Source: CAIUGU01 sp965279735
GTDB taxonomy: Bacteria; Pseudomonadota; Gammaproteobacteria; Steroidobacterales; Steroidobacteraceae
NCBI GenBank assembly: GCA_965279735.1
Contig: OZ257260.1
Coordinates: forward strand, 3,906,001-3,970,000
Direction of reading: 5' to 3'
Length of the DNA: 64,000 nucleotides
A program made the position numbers and the translations under genes. The notes beneath the pieces are model-generated. The model was not told the origin of the DNA, ran no database searches, and saw only the letters and a program-made list of their open reading frames with translations. This document shows positions 44,000 to 53,200 of the stretch, piece after piece (position 1 is the stretch's first letter; each line of letters starts with the position of its first letter).

Positions 44000-45367
44000 T
44001 CAGCTGTTTGTCAGGTACCACTGGTGATCGAGAGCCGAAACCTGCGCTTCGAATGACCTGAATTCTCCACCGCGCGTCGTGGCATAAAGCCGTTGAAAAT
44101 CGCTGCCCATGTATTCGCGGGCAAACTCGCTGGTCGAAAAGGCGCTCAAGGCTTCAGGCCATGTCTGCGGCAATGTGCCCTTTACGCCGTGGTATGCATT
44201 GCCACTGACAGGTGGCCCCGGGTCGAGTCGCGCCTCGATTCCCCGATGCATCGCCGCCAGAACGATCGCTGCCAGCAGATAGGGATTGGCGTCAGCACCG
44301 GCGACACGATGCTCGATGCGGCGGTTGGCAGCATCGCTGACCGGTACGCGCAGGGCAACGCCCCGATTGTTCACGCCCCACGAAGCACTGAGCGGAACAT
44401 AGGCTTCCGGACGGAAGCGCCGGTACGCATTGATCGTCGGCGCGAATACCAGCATCGATTCCGCCATGTGTGCCGCGAGGCCGCCGATGGCGTGATGGAG
44501 GGTGGCGTTGCCGGCAGCGTCTTCGCTCGCGAACACATTCTTCCCTGCGTCATCCAGCAAGCTGACGTGAATGTGCGCACCACTGCCCGCCATGTCTGCG
44601 TAGGGCTTCGGCATGAACGTCGCTTCCATGCCATGACGCAAGGCGACTGCACGCACGATGCGCTTCAGCCGGATCGCGTGATCGCAGGCGATGCAGGCAT
44701 CGTCGACGTGTTGCAGATTCACTTCGTACTGTGCAGGTCCGTATTCAGCGAGAGCCGTCCCCGTGGGCACCTGCTGGATTCCGCATGTCGCAGCGATATC
44801 GGCGAGCACCGGCGAGAACTCATCGAGATCCGCCATTGAATTGATCTGGATGCGATGCTCGCGACGTCCCGAGCCCGGTGAGACAGGAGGCTGTGCAACC
44901 CCCGCTGCCGTGCGTTCCCTGTCGACGAAATAGAACTCGAGCTCAAGTGCAATGACCGGTTTCAGCCCCATGTTCCGGAAGCGTTCGACCACTCCAGCGA
45001 GAACATGGCGGGGATCGCCAAAGAAAGGGCTGCGATCGCGCTCGTGCATCGAAACCTGTACCTGCGCGACGGCCTCTTGCCACGGTACGGGCAGGAGGGA
45101 GCCGGGAATCGGGAGGCAGGGGCGGTCGGCGTCACCTTCATCGAATCCGAGGCCTGTCGCCTGGATGGTGTCGCCGAGGATGTCGAGCGCGAACATCGAG
45201 CCAGGGAGCAGGAAGTTGCCTCGATAGAGCCCCGCCAGCTCGTCAATGGTGATGCGCTTCCCGCGCGGGATTCCGCAGCTATCTGCCAGCAACACGTCGA
45301 CAAAGCGCGTAGAGGGGTAGCGATCGAGGTGGGAAACGATCTCTGAAGGGAGGTTCGGGGCCACCAT
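44000..45367 (-). CDS. glutamine synthetase-family gamma-glutamyl-amine ligase (PuuA-like)
   Basis: A 455-residue member of the glutamine-synthetase fold. GS signatures are DVLLADSCGIPRGKRI in the N-terminal domain, KPYADMAGSGAHIHVS (ATP and ammonia region) and RVAGADANPYLLAAIV near the C-terminus. Proteins of this subgroup (PuuA, PauA, GlnA-type) ligate glutamate to amines rather than ammonia. Its position directly upstream of puuB points to putrescine or another polyamine as the substrate. It differs clearly from the second copy at 46365-47714, so substrate ranges may differ. No clear Shine-Dalgarno site precedes the ATG. Confidence 0.82.
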   Translation of the reverse strand: MVAPNLPSEIVSHLDRYPSTRFVDVLLADSCGIPRGKRITIDELAGLYRGNFLLPGSMFALDILGDTIQATGLGFDEGDADRPCLPIPGSLLPVPWQEAVAQVQVSMHERDRSPFFGDPRHVLAGVVERFRNMGLKPVIALELEFYFVDRERTAAGVAQPPVSPGSGRREHRIQINSMADLDEFSPVLADIAATCGIQQVPTGTALAEYGPAQYEVNLQHVDDACIACDHAIRLKRIVRAVALRHGMEATFMPKPYADMAGSGAHIHVSLLDDAGKNVFASEDAAGNATLHHAIGGLAAHMAESMLVFAPTINAYRRFRPEAYVPLSASWGVNNRGVALRVPVSDAANRRIEHRVAGADANPYLLAAIVLAAMHRGIEARLDPGPPVSGNAYHGVKGTLPQTWPEALSAFSTSEFAREYMGSDFQRLYATTRGGEFRSFEAQVSALDHQWYLTNS

Positions 45368-45564
45368 GGGAGGACCTGCTGTTTAATATTTAGTGGTTCA
45401 GGGCGCCCGCGGCCAACCCCCAGAATCGCCAGAGATTTCCTTGAGAGTCCGCTGTTGGCAACAGTCTCTGCCCTGTATTGAGGCCGCATTATGCCTGTTT
45501 TCAGCCAAAAATCGTCGGCAACCAGCGGACGGAGAGGGGGGCAGTGTGGTTAAATGAGGCCGCG
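45368..45564. promoter_or_regulatory. divergent control region of the polyamine loci
   Basis: A 197-bp region between the leftward puuA-puuB pair and the rightward puuD operon. It contains the palindrome CTGTTG-G-CAACAG (45452-45464) and GTTTAATAT (45381-45389) about 14 bp before the puuA-like start, with an inverted copy just inside the puuD frame (45598-45606). These could be operators for a PuuR/PauR-type repressor; no such regulator gene lies in the window. Promoter boxes are not defined. Confidence 0.4.
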
Positions 45565-46368
45565 ATGGAACACCGGCGATTCCGCCGGGTGTTAAAGATA
45601 TTAAACGTGCGTAGACCCAAGCCGCTTATCGGCATCCCGGCAGACCGGCGTCTGTTGGGAGCCCACTACTTTCACTGCGTCGGCGAGAAATACATCGCCG
45701 CGGTGGCGGAAGGAGCGCACGCAGTTCCCGTGCTAATCCCGGCGTTGGGGGACGGAATCGATTTCGATGAACTTCTCGGCCGGTTTGACGGGCTGCTGTT
45801 TACGGGAAGTGTGTCGAATGTCGAGCCTCACCGGTACGGAGGTCCTGCGAGTGATCCGGGCACCCTCCACGATCCGGAGCGGGACGCGACCACGTTGCCA
45901 CTGATTTCCCGAGCAGTGGCCGCGGGGATGCCGGTCCTCGCGATCTGCCGAGGGTTCCAGGAGATGAACGTCGCGTTCGGCGGCACGCTCTGGCAGAAGC
46001 TGCACGAAGTCGATGGGTTCCGGGACCACCGCGAGAACAAGGAGGCGCCGCTCGAAGAACAGTACGGGCCGATCCACGAAGTACAGCTCACACCCGGCGG
46101 GCTGTTTCGGGAGTTGGCCGGGCGCGACAGTCTGTTCGTGAATTCGCTGCATTCTCAGGGAGTGCAGCGGCTGGCGCCTGGTCTCGCAGTGGAGGCAGTT
46201 GCGCCGGATGGAGTGATTGAAGCGTTTCGAGTGCAGGCAGCGCCCGGCTTTGCCGTCGGTGTGCAGTGGCATCCGGAATGGAAAATGCAAACCAGCGATT
46301 TTTCGCGCGCGCTGTTTGGGGCTTTCGGTAAAGCAGCCATGGCGCGAGCGGCGAGGCAGTTCCCATGA
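45565..46368 (+). CDS. puuD: gamma-glutamyl-gamma-aminobutyrate hydrolase (PuuD-like)
   Basis: A 267-residue class I glutamine amidotransferase-like hydrolase. The start is uncertain: the ATG at 45565 has GAGG five bases upstream; GTG at 45544 has a strong GGAGAGGGGG close to it; GTG at 45607 gives the length closest to E. coli PuuD. Motifs: the nucleophile region AICRGFQEMNVAFGG, the oxyanion and Glu-recognition TGSVSNVEPHRYGG, and the catalytic His in VGVQWHPEWKM. It releases GABA from gamma-glutamyl-GABA, the last step of the glutamylation route. Its end overlaps the second puuA by four bases (ATGA). Confidence 0.85.
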   Translation: MEHRRFRRVLKILNVRRPKPLIGIPADRRLLGAHYFHCVGEKYIAAVAEGAHAVPVLIPALGDGIDFDELLGRFDGLLFTGSVSNVEPHRYGGPASDPGTLHDPERDATTLPLISRAVAAGMPVLAICRGFQEMNVAFGGTLWQKLHEVDGFRDHRENKEAPLEEQYGPIHEVQLTPGGLFRELAGRDSLFVNSLHSQGVQRLAPGLAVEAVAPDGVIEAFRVQAAPGFAVGVQWHPEWKMQTSDFSRALFGAFGKAAMARAARQFP

Positions 46369-47714
46369 ACGGTAAGAAAGTCAGTTCGATCCAGCAGTTC
46401 TTCCGCGAGCACGGCATATCGGAAGTCGAGGGGCTCATCCCCGACATGGCGGGTGTCGCGCGCGGAAAAGTCATGCCTGCGGAGAAATTCGCAGAGGATG
46501 AAGGCATGCGCCTGCCGGAAAGCATCTTCCTGCAGACGGTCACCGGTGACTATCCCGATGATGACCGTGCCATCAGCCCGTCAGAAATCGACATCGTGCT
46601 CAAGGCCGATCCCAACGCAGTGAGGGTCGTACCGTGGGCAGCAGAACCTACGGCACAGGTCATTCACGATTGCTTCTATTCGGATGGCCGGCCCGTCACG
46701 ATGGCGCCGCGTTACGTCCTGCAGAAAGTGCTCGACCTCTATCACCAGCGGGGCTGGGATCCGGTGGTCGCGCCCGAGCTCGAGTTCTTCCTGGTCGAGC
46801 CCAACATTGACTCGGACTATCCCCTGAAGCCGCCGGTGGGCCGGTCGGGTCGTCCGGAGATCGGCCGGCAATCGTATTCGATTGCAGCGGTCAACGAATT
46901 CGACCCGCTGTTCGACGACATGTACGCGTTCTGCGAAGCACAGGACATCGAGATCGATACGCTGATCCATGAAGACGGTGCGGCGCAGATGGAGATCAAC
47001 CTTCTGCACGGCAATGCGCTGTCATTGGCCGACCAGGTGTTCCTGTTCAAGCGCACCGCCCGCGAAGCCGCCATGCGGCACAAGATGTATGCGACGTTCA
47101 TGGCGAAGCCCATGGCGCGCGAACCCGGCAGCGCGATGCACATTCATCAGAGCATCGTGGACAAGGAAACCCGCAAGAACATCTTCAGCGATGCCGAAGG
47201 TAAGCCGTCGGCGCTGTTCTATTCCCATGTTGCGGGCCTGCAGAAGTATCTGCCCGGAGCGATGGCGCTGTTCGCACCCAACGTGAATTCCTATCGGCGT
47301 ATCACGCGGCACAGCTCGGCGCCCATCAATACGCAGTGGGGCCATGACAATCGAACGGCAGGATTGCGTGTGCCTGTGTCGAGTCCGGAGAATCGGCGGG
47401 TGGAAAACCGCGTGGGCGGTGCTGACGCCAATTCGTATCTCGCCATCGCAGCTTCGCTTGCCTGCGGTTATCTGGGGATGATCGAAGGCCTGACTCCGAG
47501 CGAACCCATCGCCGGAAGTGCCTACGACCTGCCGTTTTCCCTGCCACGCAGCCTCGAGGAATCGTTGCGGCTGTTGCGTGATTGCCGCCCGCTGATCGAC
47601 ATCCTGGGCGAGCGCTTTGTGCTTGCCTATACCGCCGTGAAGGAAAACGAACACGAGACTTTCCTGCGGGTGATCAGCTCCTGGGAGCGCGAATATCTGC
47701 TGCTCAACGTCTGA
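46365..47714 (+). CDS. puuA: gamma-glutamylputrescine synthetase (PuuA-like)
   Basis: A 449-residue glutamine-synthetase-fold ligase, coupled to puuD by an ATGA overlap. It opens with SSIQQFFREHGISEVEGLIP, where the PDMAGVARGKVMPAEKF block marks amine ligases of the PuuA/SpuI type. The active site includes KPMAREPGSAMHIHQS and RVGGADANSYLAIAAS. The reaction joins putrescine to glutamate with ATP. It differs from the divergent copy at 44000-45367 in length and sequence. It lies immediately upstream of an SD-preceded leader ORF and spuC. Confidence 0.88.
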   Translation: MNGKKVSSIQQFFREHGISEVEGLIPDMAGVARGKVMPAEKFAEDEGMRLPESIFLQTVTGDYPDDDRAISPSEIDIVLKADPNAVRVVPWAAEPTAQVIHDCFYSDGRPVTMAPRYVLQKVLDLYHQRGWDPVVAPELEFFLVEPNIDSDYPLKPPVGRSGRPEIGRQSYSIAAVNEFDPLFDDMYAFCEAQDIEIDTLIHEDGAAQMEINLLHGNALSLADQVFLFKRTAREAAMRHKMYATFMAKPMAREPGSAMHIHQSIVDKETRKNIFSDAEGKPSALFYSHVAGLQKYLPGAMALFAPNVNSYRRITRHSSAPINTQWGHDNRTAGLRVPVSSPENRRVENRVGGADANSYLAIAASLACGYLGMIEGLTPSEPIAGSAYDLPFSLPRSLEESLRLLRDCRPLIDILGERFVLAYTAVKENEHETFLRVISSWEREYLLLNV

Positions 47715-47750
47715 TCCATGGGGTAGCGTCGAAATCGAAGGAGATTGAAC

Positions 47751-47789
47751 ATGATTGACTCGCGTCGCTTTCGTCTTCCCCATGTCTGA
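47751..47789 (+). CDS. 12-codon Arg-rich leader ORF overlapping the spuC start
   Basis: A 12-codon ORF, MIDSRRFRLPHV, with an ideal AAGGAG seven bases before its ATG. It ends at a TGA (47787-47789) that overlaps the spuC-type ATG at 47782. Three of 12 codons are Arg. This geometry is that of a leader peptide translated before reinitiation at the main gene. An alternative is that the strong site serves the in-frame TTG at 47755 of spuC and the ATG is incidental. Confidence 0.45.
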   Translation: MIDSRRFRLPHV

Positions 47790-49200
47790 CCAGCGCCAGG
47801 AGCGCGGCAACTCGAGCCCTGTCCGCTCGCTGGCCGAGTGGCAGCAGCTCGATCATCCCCACCTGCATCCCTTTACCGATCACGGCGCCCTGCAGCGCAA
47901 GGGCACGCGAGTCATCGCGCGGGCGGAGGGCGTATATCTCTACGATGCAGAGGGTCATCAGCTGCTCGACGGCATGGCTGGTCTCTGGTGCGTGAATCTC
48001 GGCTACGGTCGGGTCGAGCTGGCCGACGCCGCGTATCGACAGATGCGCGAGCTCCCTTACTACAACAGTTTTTTCCAGTGCACCCATCCGCCCGCCATCG
48101 AACTGGCGCAGGCCTTGGTTGAAGTAACGCCGCCCCAATTCAAGCATGTGTTTTTCACGGGCTCGGGGTCGGAAGCGAATGACACTGTATTGAGGGCCGT
48201 GCGGCATTACTGGAGTTCGCTCGGCTTTCCGGAGCGCTCCTTCATCATCGGCCGCCACAATGGGTATCACGGCAGCACGGTTGCCGGTGCGAGTCTCGGC
48301 GGCATGACTCCGATGCATGCCCAGGGCGGGTTGCCCATTCCCGGTATCGCGCATATCCGCCAGCCGTACTGGTATGGCGAAGGCGGCGATCTGTCGCCGG
48401 ATGAATTCGGTCTGCTGGCAGCGCGTGCGCTGGAAGAAAAGATTCTCGAGATCGGACCCGAGCGCGTGGCTGCGTTCATTGCGGAACCCATCCAGGGCGC
48501 GGGCGGAGTCGTCATTCCGCCCGCAACGTATTGGCCCGAGATCCAGAGGATCGTCGACAAGTACGGCATTCTGCTGGTTGCCGATGAAGTCATCTGTGGT
48601 TTCGGCCGTACCGGCGAATGGTTCGGCTCCGATTACTTCGGTATCCGTCCGGATCTCATGCCAATGGCGAAAGGACTGTCGTCAGGCTATCAACCAATCG
48701 GCGGTGTGATGGTGGCGGATCGGGTTGCGGAGGTCCTGCTCGGCCCGGGCGGCGAATTCCATCATGGCTTTACGTATTCCGGACATCCTGTGGCGTGCGC
48801 AGTGGCGAGTGCCGCGCTCACTATCTACCGGCAGGAAAAAATCATCGAGCGCGTCAAAACCGATGTCGGTCCCTACCTGCAAAAGCGCTGGGCCGAGCTC
48901 GCCGCTCATCCGCTGGTCGGAGAAGCCCGCACTGCAGGACTGCTCGGCGCGCTCGAACTCGTGCGCGACAAGACGCGGCGAACATTCTTCGACCCCCGTG
49001 GCGAAGTCGGCACCTGGTGCCGGGATCTATGTGTCGAGAACGGGCTCGTCATGCGCGCAGTGCGCGACACGATGATCATTTCGCCACCGCTCGTGATCAC
49101 TCGTGCACAGGTAGACGAACTGGTCGAGAAAGCCGGGCGCTGCCTCGATCTGACGCTGGCGAAGGTTCAGGCTGACGATCGGTTCCGCATCCGTCATTGA
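47782..49200 (+). CDS. spuC: putrescine-pyruvate aminotransferase (SpuC-like)
   Basis: A 472-residue class III PLP aminotransferase. The start chosen is the ATG at 47782 (MSDQRQERGNSSPVRS), since the preceding nine codons from a TTG have no clear function; that TTG start is the main alternative. The PLP-binding Lys is in MAKGLSSGYQPIGG; the Asp in VADEVICGFGRTGEWFG and the phosphate-binding GSGSEANDTVLR are also intact. GLPIPGIAHIRQPYWYGEGG fits the SpuC/omega-amine transaminase group. It should move an amino group from putrescine to pyruvate, giving 4-aminobutanal. It follows puuA in the operon. Confidence 0.86.
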   Translation: MSDQRQERGNSSPVRSLAEWQQLDHPHLHPFTDHGALQRKGTRVIARAEGVYLYDAEGHQLLDGMAGLWCVNLGYGRVELADAAYRQMRELPYYNSFFQCTHPPAIELAQALVEVTPPQFKHVFFTGSGSEANDTVLRAVRHYWSSLGFPERSFIIGRHNGYHGSTVAGASLGGMTPMHAQGGLPIPGIAHIRQPYWYGEGGDLSPDEFGLLAARALEEKILEIGPERVAAFIAEPIQGAGGVVIPPATYWPEIQRIVDKYGILLVADEVICGFGRTGEWFGSDYFGIRPDLMPMAKGLSSGYQPIGGVMVADRVAEVLLGPGGEFHHGFTYSGHPVACAVASAALTIYRQEKIIERVKTDVGPYLQKRWAELAAHPLVGEARTAGLLGALELVRDKTRRTFFDPRGEVGTWCRDLCVENGLVMRAVRDTMIISPPLVITRAQVDELVEKAGRCLDLTLAKVQADDRFRIRH

Positions 49201-49228
49201 ACTGGCAGGTGCACTGTAGGAGTTCCCG

Positions 49229-49969
49229 GTGATCGATCTGTATTTCTGGCCGACACCGAACGGCAAAAAAGTCACGGTCATGCTCGAGGAATGCGGACTG
49301 GCGTACCGCGTTCATCGCGTGAATATCGGTCGCGGTGACCAGTTCGAGCCGGCCTTCCTGAAAATCAGTCCCAACAACCGCATGCCCGCCATCGTCGACG
49401 ACGAACCTTCGGGCGGCGGCGTACCGCTCGCGATATTCGAGTCAGGCGCGATCCTCATGTACCTGGCCGAAAAGACCGGCAGGTTCTGGTCACAGTCGCC
49501 GCAAGAGAGATACGAAGTCGCGCAGTGGGTGATGTGGCAGATGGCCAACCAAGGGCCCAAGTTCGGTGAGCGCGGTCATTTCCTGCGTGCCGCAAAACTC
49601 CCGAAGAATGGCGACCTCTCGTATCCGCTGCGACGGTTTGACGATGAAGTGAACCGCCTGTATGGCGTGATGAACAATCGCCTGCAGGATCGCAGGTATC
49701 TCGCGGGCGACGATTACACCATCGCCGACATCGTTTGCTATCCCTGGTCGCTGCGCGCCGAGGCGCTGGGCCAGAACCTCGCCGAGTTTCCGCACGTGGC
49801 GCGCTGGATCGAAGAGATCGGCAGCCGGCCTGCCGTACAGCGCGGGATGGCAGTTGGCAGCGACTACGCGGAAGACCTCGGCAAGCTGTCGCCCGAGGAA
49901 GTCGAGCGTCGCGCCAGAGTGCTGGAGAACCAGCGCGCCCGACCAGCACCGGTCCCCAGCCAGAGATAG
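49229..49969 (+). CDS. glutathione S-transferase, Nu-class paralogue
   Basis: A 246-residue GST starting at GTG (49229), seven bases after GGAG. It shares the layout of the copy at 5588-6292: MIDLYFWPTPNGKKVTVMLE, NRMPAIVDDEPSGGG, FESGAILMYLAEKTG and GDDYTIADIVCYPW. TPNGKK with Thr/Asn suggests a Nu-class disulfide oxidoreductase rather than a conjugating GST. It lies 28 bp downstream of spuC, and is perhaps the last gene of that operon, where it could protect against oxidative products of amine oxidation. That role is inference. Confidence 0.85.
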   Translation: MIDLYFWPTPNGKKVTVMLEECGLAYRVHRVNIGRGDQFEPAFLKISPNNRMPAIVDDEPSGGGVPLAIFESGAILMYLAEKTGRFWSQSPQERYEVAQWVMWQMANQGPKFGERGHFLRAAKLPKNGDLSYPLRRFDDEVNRLYGVMNNRLQDRRYLAGDDYTIADIVCYPWSLRAEALGQNLAEFPHVARWIEEIGSRPAVQRGMAVGSDYAEDLGKLSPEEVERRARVLENQRARPAPVPSQR

Positions 49970-50180
49970 CCGATTCTTTGACGTGCCTTAAGTCCGGTTT
50001 GCGCGAAGGGGACACCTGTTCCTGCTAGCCTGTCTTCACGCACCAGTTCCGGGCGAGAGGGCGAAGAGCTGCACCATCCTGAATTGCACGGGATTTTCAG
50101 GAGACCTCGTGGCAAGGCGGGCGTTCGCTGCCTGCTCTTTTCCATTCGGGCGGCGGGGCCTTGACGCTGGAGCGAGTCTT

Positions 50181-50200
50181 GCATCCGTCCGAACGGATGC
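50181..50200 (+). promoter_or_regulatory. hairpin in the 5' leader of the transglutaminase operon
   Basis: GCATCCGT (50181-50188) and ACGGATGC (50193-50200) form a perfect 8-bp hairpin with a CCGA loop, ending 10 bp before the GGAG ribosome site of the TTG-started gene. Nothing else is recognised in the 250-bp leader. It could affect translation of the first gene or be a repressor site. Confidence 0.35.
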
Positions 50201-50219
50201 CCGTTGGTAGGAGAGCTGC

Positions 50220-53200
50220 TTGTCCATTCATGTCGCGCTGAACCACGTTACTCACTATCAATACGACCGCCCGGTCAACCTCGGGCCGCAGATCGTGAGG
50301 CTCCGCCCGGCGCCGCACAGCCGCACGCGCATCCTCTCGTATTCGCTCAATATTCTGCCCGCCAAGCACTTCATCAACTGGCAGCAGGACCCGCAGTCGA
50401 ACTACCTCGCGCGGCTCGTGTTTCCGGAGAAGACCCGCGAGTTCCGCATCGAGGTGGATCTCGTCGCCGAAATGTCGGTGCTTAACCCGTTCGATTTCTT
50501 CCTGTCCCCGACCGCCGAAAAGTTTCCGGTCGTGTACGAAGCGGGGGAGCGGCGCGATCTGGTCCCGTATCTCGTCAAGCCGCCGGCCACACCTCTGGTG
50601 GCTAAATTCCTGAAGGAAACGCCGCGCGACCCGGTCCGCACGATCGACTTCCTGGTCGCCATCAACCGCAGGCTGGCCGAGGACATCCGGTACCTCATCC
50701 GCATGGAGCCCGGCGTCCAGCAGCCCGAAGAGACGCTGGAGAAGGCGTCGGGGTCGTGCCGCGATTCCGCCGCGTTGCTCGTGCATCTGCTGAGGCACCT
50801 TGGCTTCGCTGCTCGTTTTGTTTCCGGTTACCTCATCCAGCTTGTCGCCGATGTGAAGTCGCTGGACGGTCCGTCGGGACCCGAACAGGATTTCACCGAT
50901 CTGCACGCGTGGGTCGAAGTCTATCTGCCGGGCGGCGGCTGGATCGGACTCGATCCGACGTCAGGGCTGCTTGCGGGCGAAGGCCACATCCCCCTCGCAT
51001 GTACGCCGGAGCCGGTCTCTGCAGCGCCTGTCACGGGAGCTGTCGACAAGGCTGAAGTGACTTTCGCTCACTCGATGAAAGTCAGCCGCGTCTGGGAAGC
51101 ACCACGGGTAACCAAGCCCTACACTGACGGGCAGTGGCTCGAGATCGAGAAGCTTGGAGGTCGCATCGATGCCGAGCTCAACGCGGGGGACGTGCGTTTG
51201 ACGATGGGTGGCGAACCCACGTTCGTCTCCGGTGACGATCCCGATGGCGCCGAGTGGAACACGACAGCGATGGGGCCGAACAAACGCAAGCTCGCGGCCA
51301 CGCTCTATCACCGCATGCGTGACAAGTACGCGCCGCAGGGCCTCGCTCATTTCGGGCAGGGCAAGTGGTATCCCGGCGAGCAGTTGCCGCGCTGGTCGCT
51401 GAACTGCTTCTGGCGCAATGACGGCGAGCCGATGTGGGAGAACGCGAAGCTGCTGGCCGATGAAACCGTCGACTACGGTGTCGATGAGGAAGCGGCACAG
51501 AAGTTTCTCGCCGCAGTGGCCACGCGACTCGGCCTGGATCCGAAATTCGTATTTGCGGCTTACGAGGATGCGTTCTACTACCTCTGGCGCGAGCGCAAGC
51601 TGCCGGTGAATGTCGATCCCTTCAAGTCGAAGCTTGAGGATCCACTTGAACGGGCGCGGCTTGCCAAGATTTTCAGCCAGGGTCTCGACGAGGCTGTAGG
51701 GCACGTACTGCCGGTCGGTCGTGATGCATCAGGCGTGCGTTGGCAATCGGGAAACTGGTTCCCACGGGCCGACCGCTGCTACCTGATTCCCGGCGATTCC
51801 GCGCTCGGATATCGACTGCCGCTCGATACGCTGCCGTGGGTGTCCGATGCGGAGTACCCCTTCATGTATCCGCCTGATACGACGCAGCCCTTCATGCCGC
51901 TGCAGAGCTATGCGCAGATCCGTCAGCAGTTCCAGACATCGCTCGCTGCGGGCACGCTGGATCGCAAGGTCGAGACAGCGCAGGCGGGGACAGCCGCTTC
52001 TGCCAACGGCAAGGCGGGTAATGGTCACGCTGGCAATGGCACGACGCCTACCGTGGCTTCGCCCCCCTCTCCGGAATTCCTGCAGTCCGCGAATTTCATC
52101 ACGCGCACGGCGATGAGTGCCGAGCCGCGTGGCGGGGTGCTCTACATCTTCATGCCGCCGACCAGCAGGCTGGAGGACTATCTCGAACTCGTGACGGCAG
52201 TGGAAGCCACTGCCGCAGCGCTGGATCAGCCGGTGATTCTCGAAGGCTACGAGCCACCGCGCGATCCCCGCTTGCAGCAATTCCGTGTCACGCCCGATCC
52301 TGGCGTGATCGAAGTCAACATCCATCCGTCGGCGAGCTGGGACCAGTTGGTCGATCGCACGACACATCTATATGACACGGCGCGCGAGACAAGGCTCACG
52401 ACCGAGAAGTTCATGCTGGACGGACGCCACACCGGCACCGGCGGCGGCAACCACTTCGTGCTGGGCGGCGCTTCGGTCAACGATTCTCCGTTCCTCCGGC
52501 GTCCCGATCTGCTCCGGAGTCTCCTGAGTTACTGGCACAACCATCCGTCGCTGTCGTACTTGTTCTCGGGGCTCTTTATCGGTCCGACGTCGCAGGCTCC
52601 GCGCGTCGACGAAGCCCGCAACGATTCGCTGTACGAACTGGAGCTTGCCTTCAAACAGTTGCCGCCCAAAGGCACGATGCCAGCCCCCTGGCTGGTGGAC
52701 CGCGTATTCCGCAACCTGCTGATCGACGTGTCGGGCAATACGCACCGTACCGAGTTCTGCATCGACAAGCTCTACTCGCCGGACGGACCCACGGGACGCC
52801 TCGGCCTGCTCGAGATGCGGGCGTTCGAGATGCCGCCGCATGCCCGCATGAGCCTGACTCAACAGCTTCTGCTTCGCTCGATGGTGGCTCGCTTCTGGAA
52901 GCAGCCTTACGAACCGGCGCGGCTTGCACGCTGGGGCACGGAGCTGCATGACCGCTTCATGCTGCCGTATTTCGTCGACCAGGATTTCCGGGATGTCATG
53001 CAGGAGATGCATGCTGCGGGTTTCCCCATCAAGCCGGAATGGTTCGCTCCGCACTTCGAATTCCGTTTCCCCAAGTACGGGGATTTCGCGACGCGCGGTG
53101 TGGAGATCGAGTTGCGGCACGCACTGGAACCCTGGCATGTCATGGGTGAGGAAGGTGCTGCCGGCGGCGCAGTGCGCTACGTCGACTCGTCGGTCGAACG

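Noticed and set aside
49970..50180. Riboswitch upstream of the transglutaminase operon
   Set aside because: I looked for glycine- and lysine-type conserved boxes and saw none; the region only contains a local hairpin near the ribosome site.
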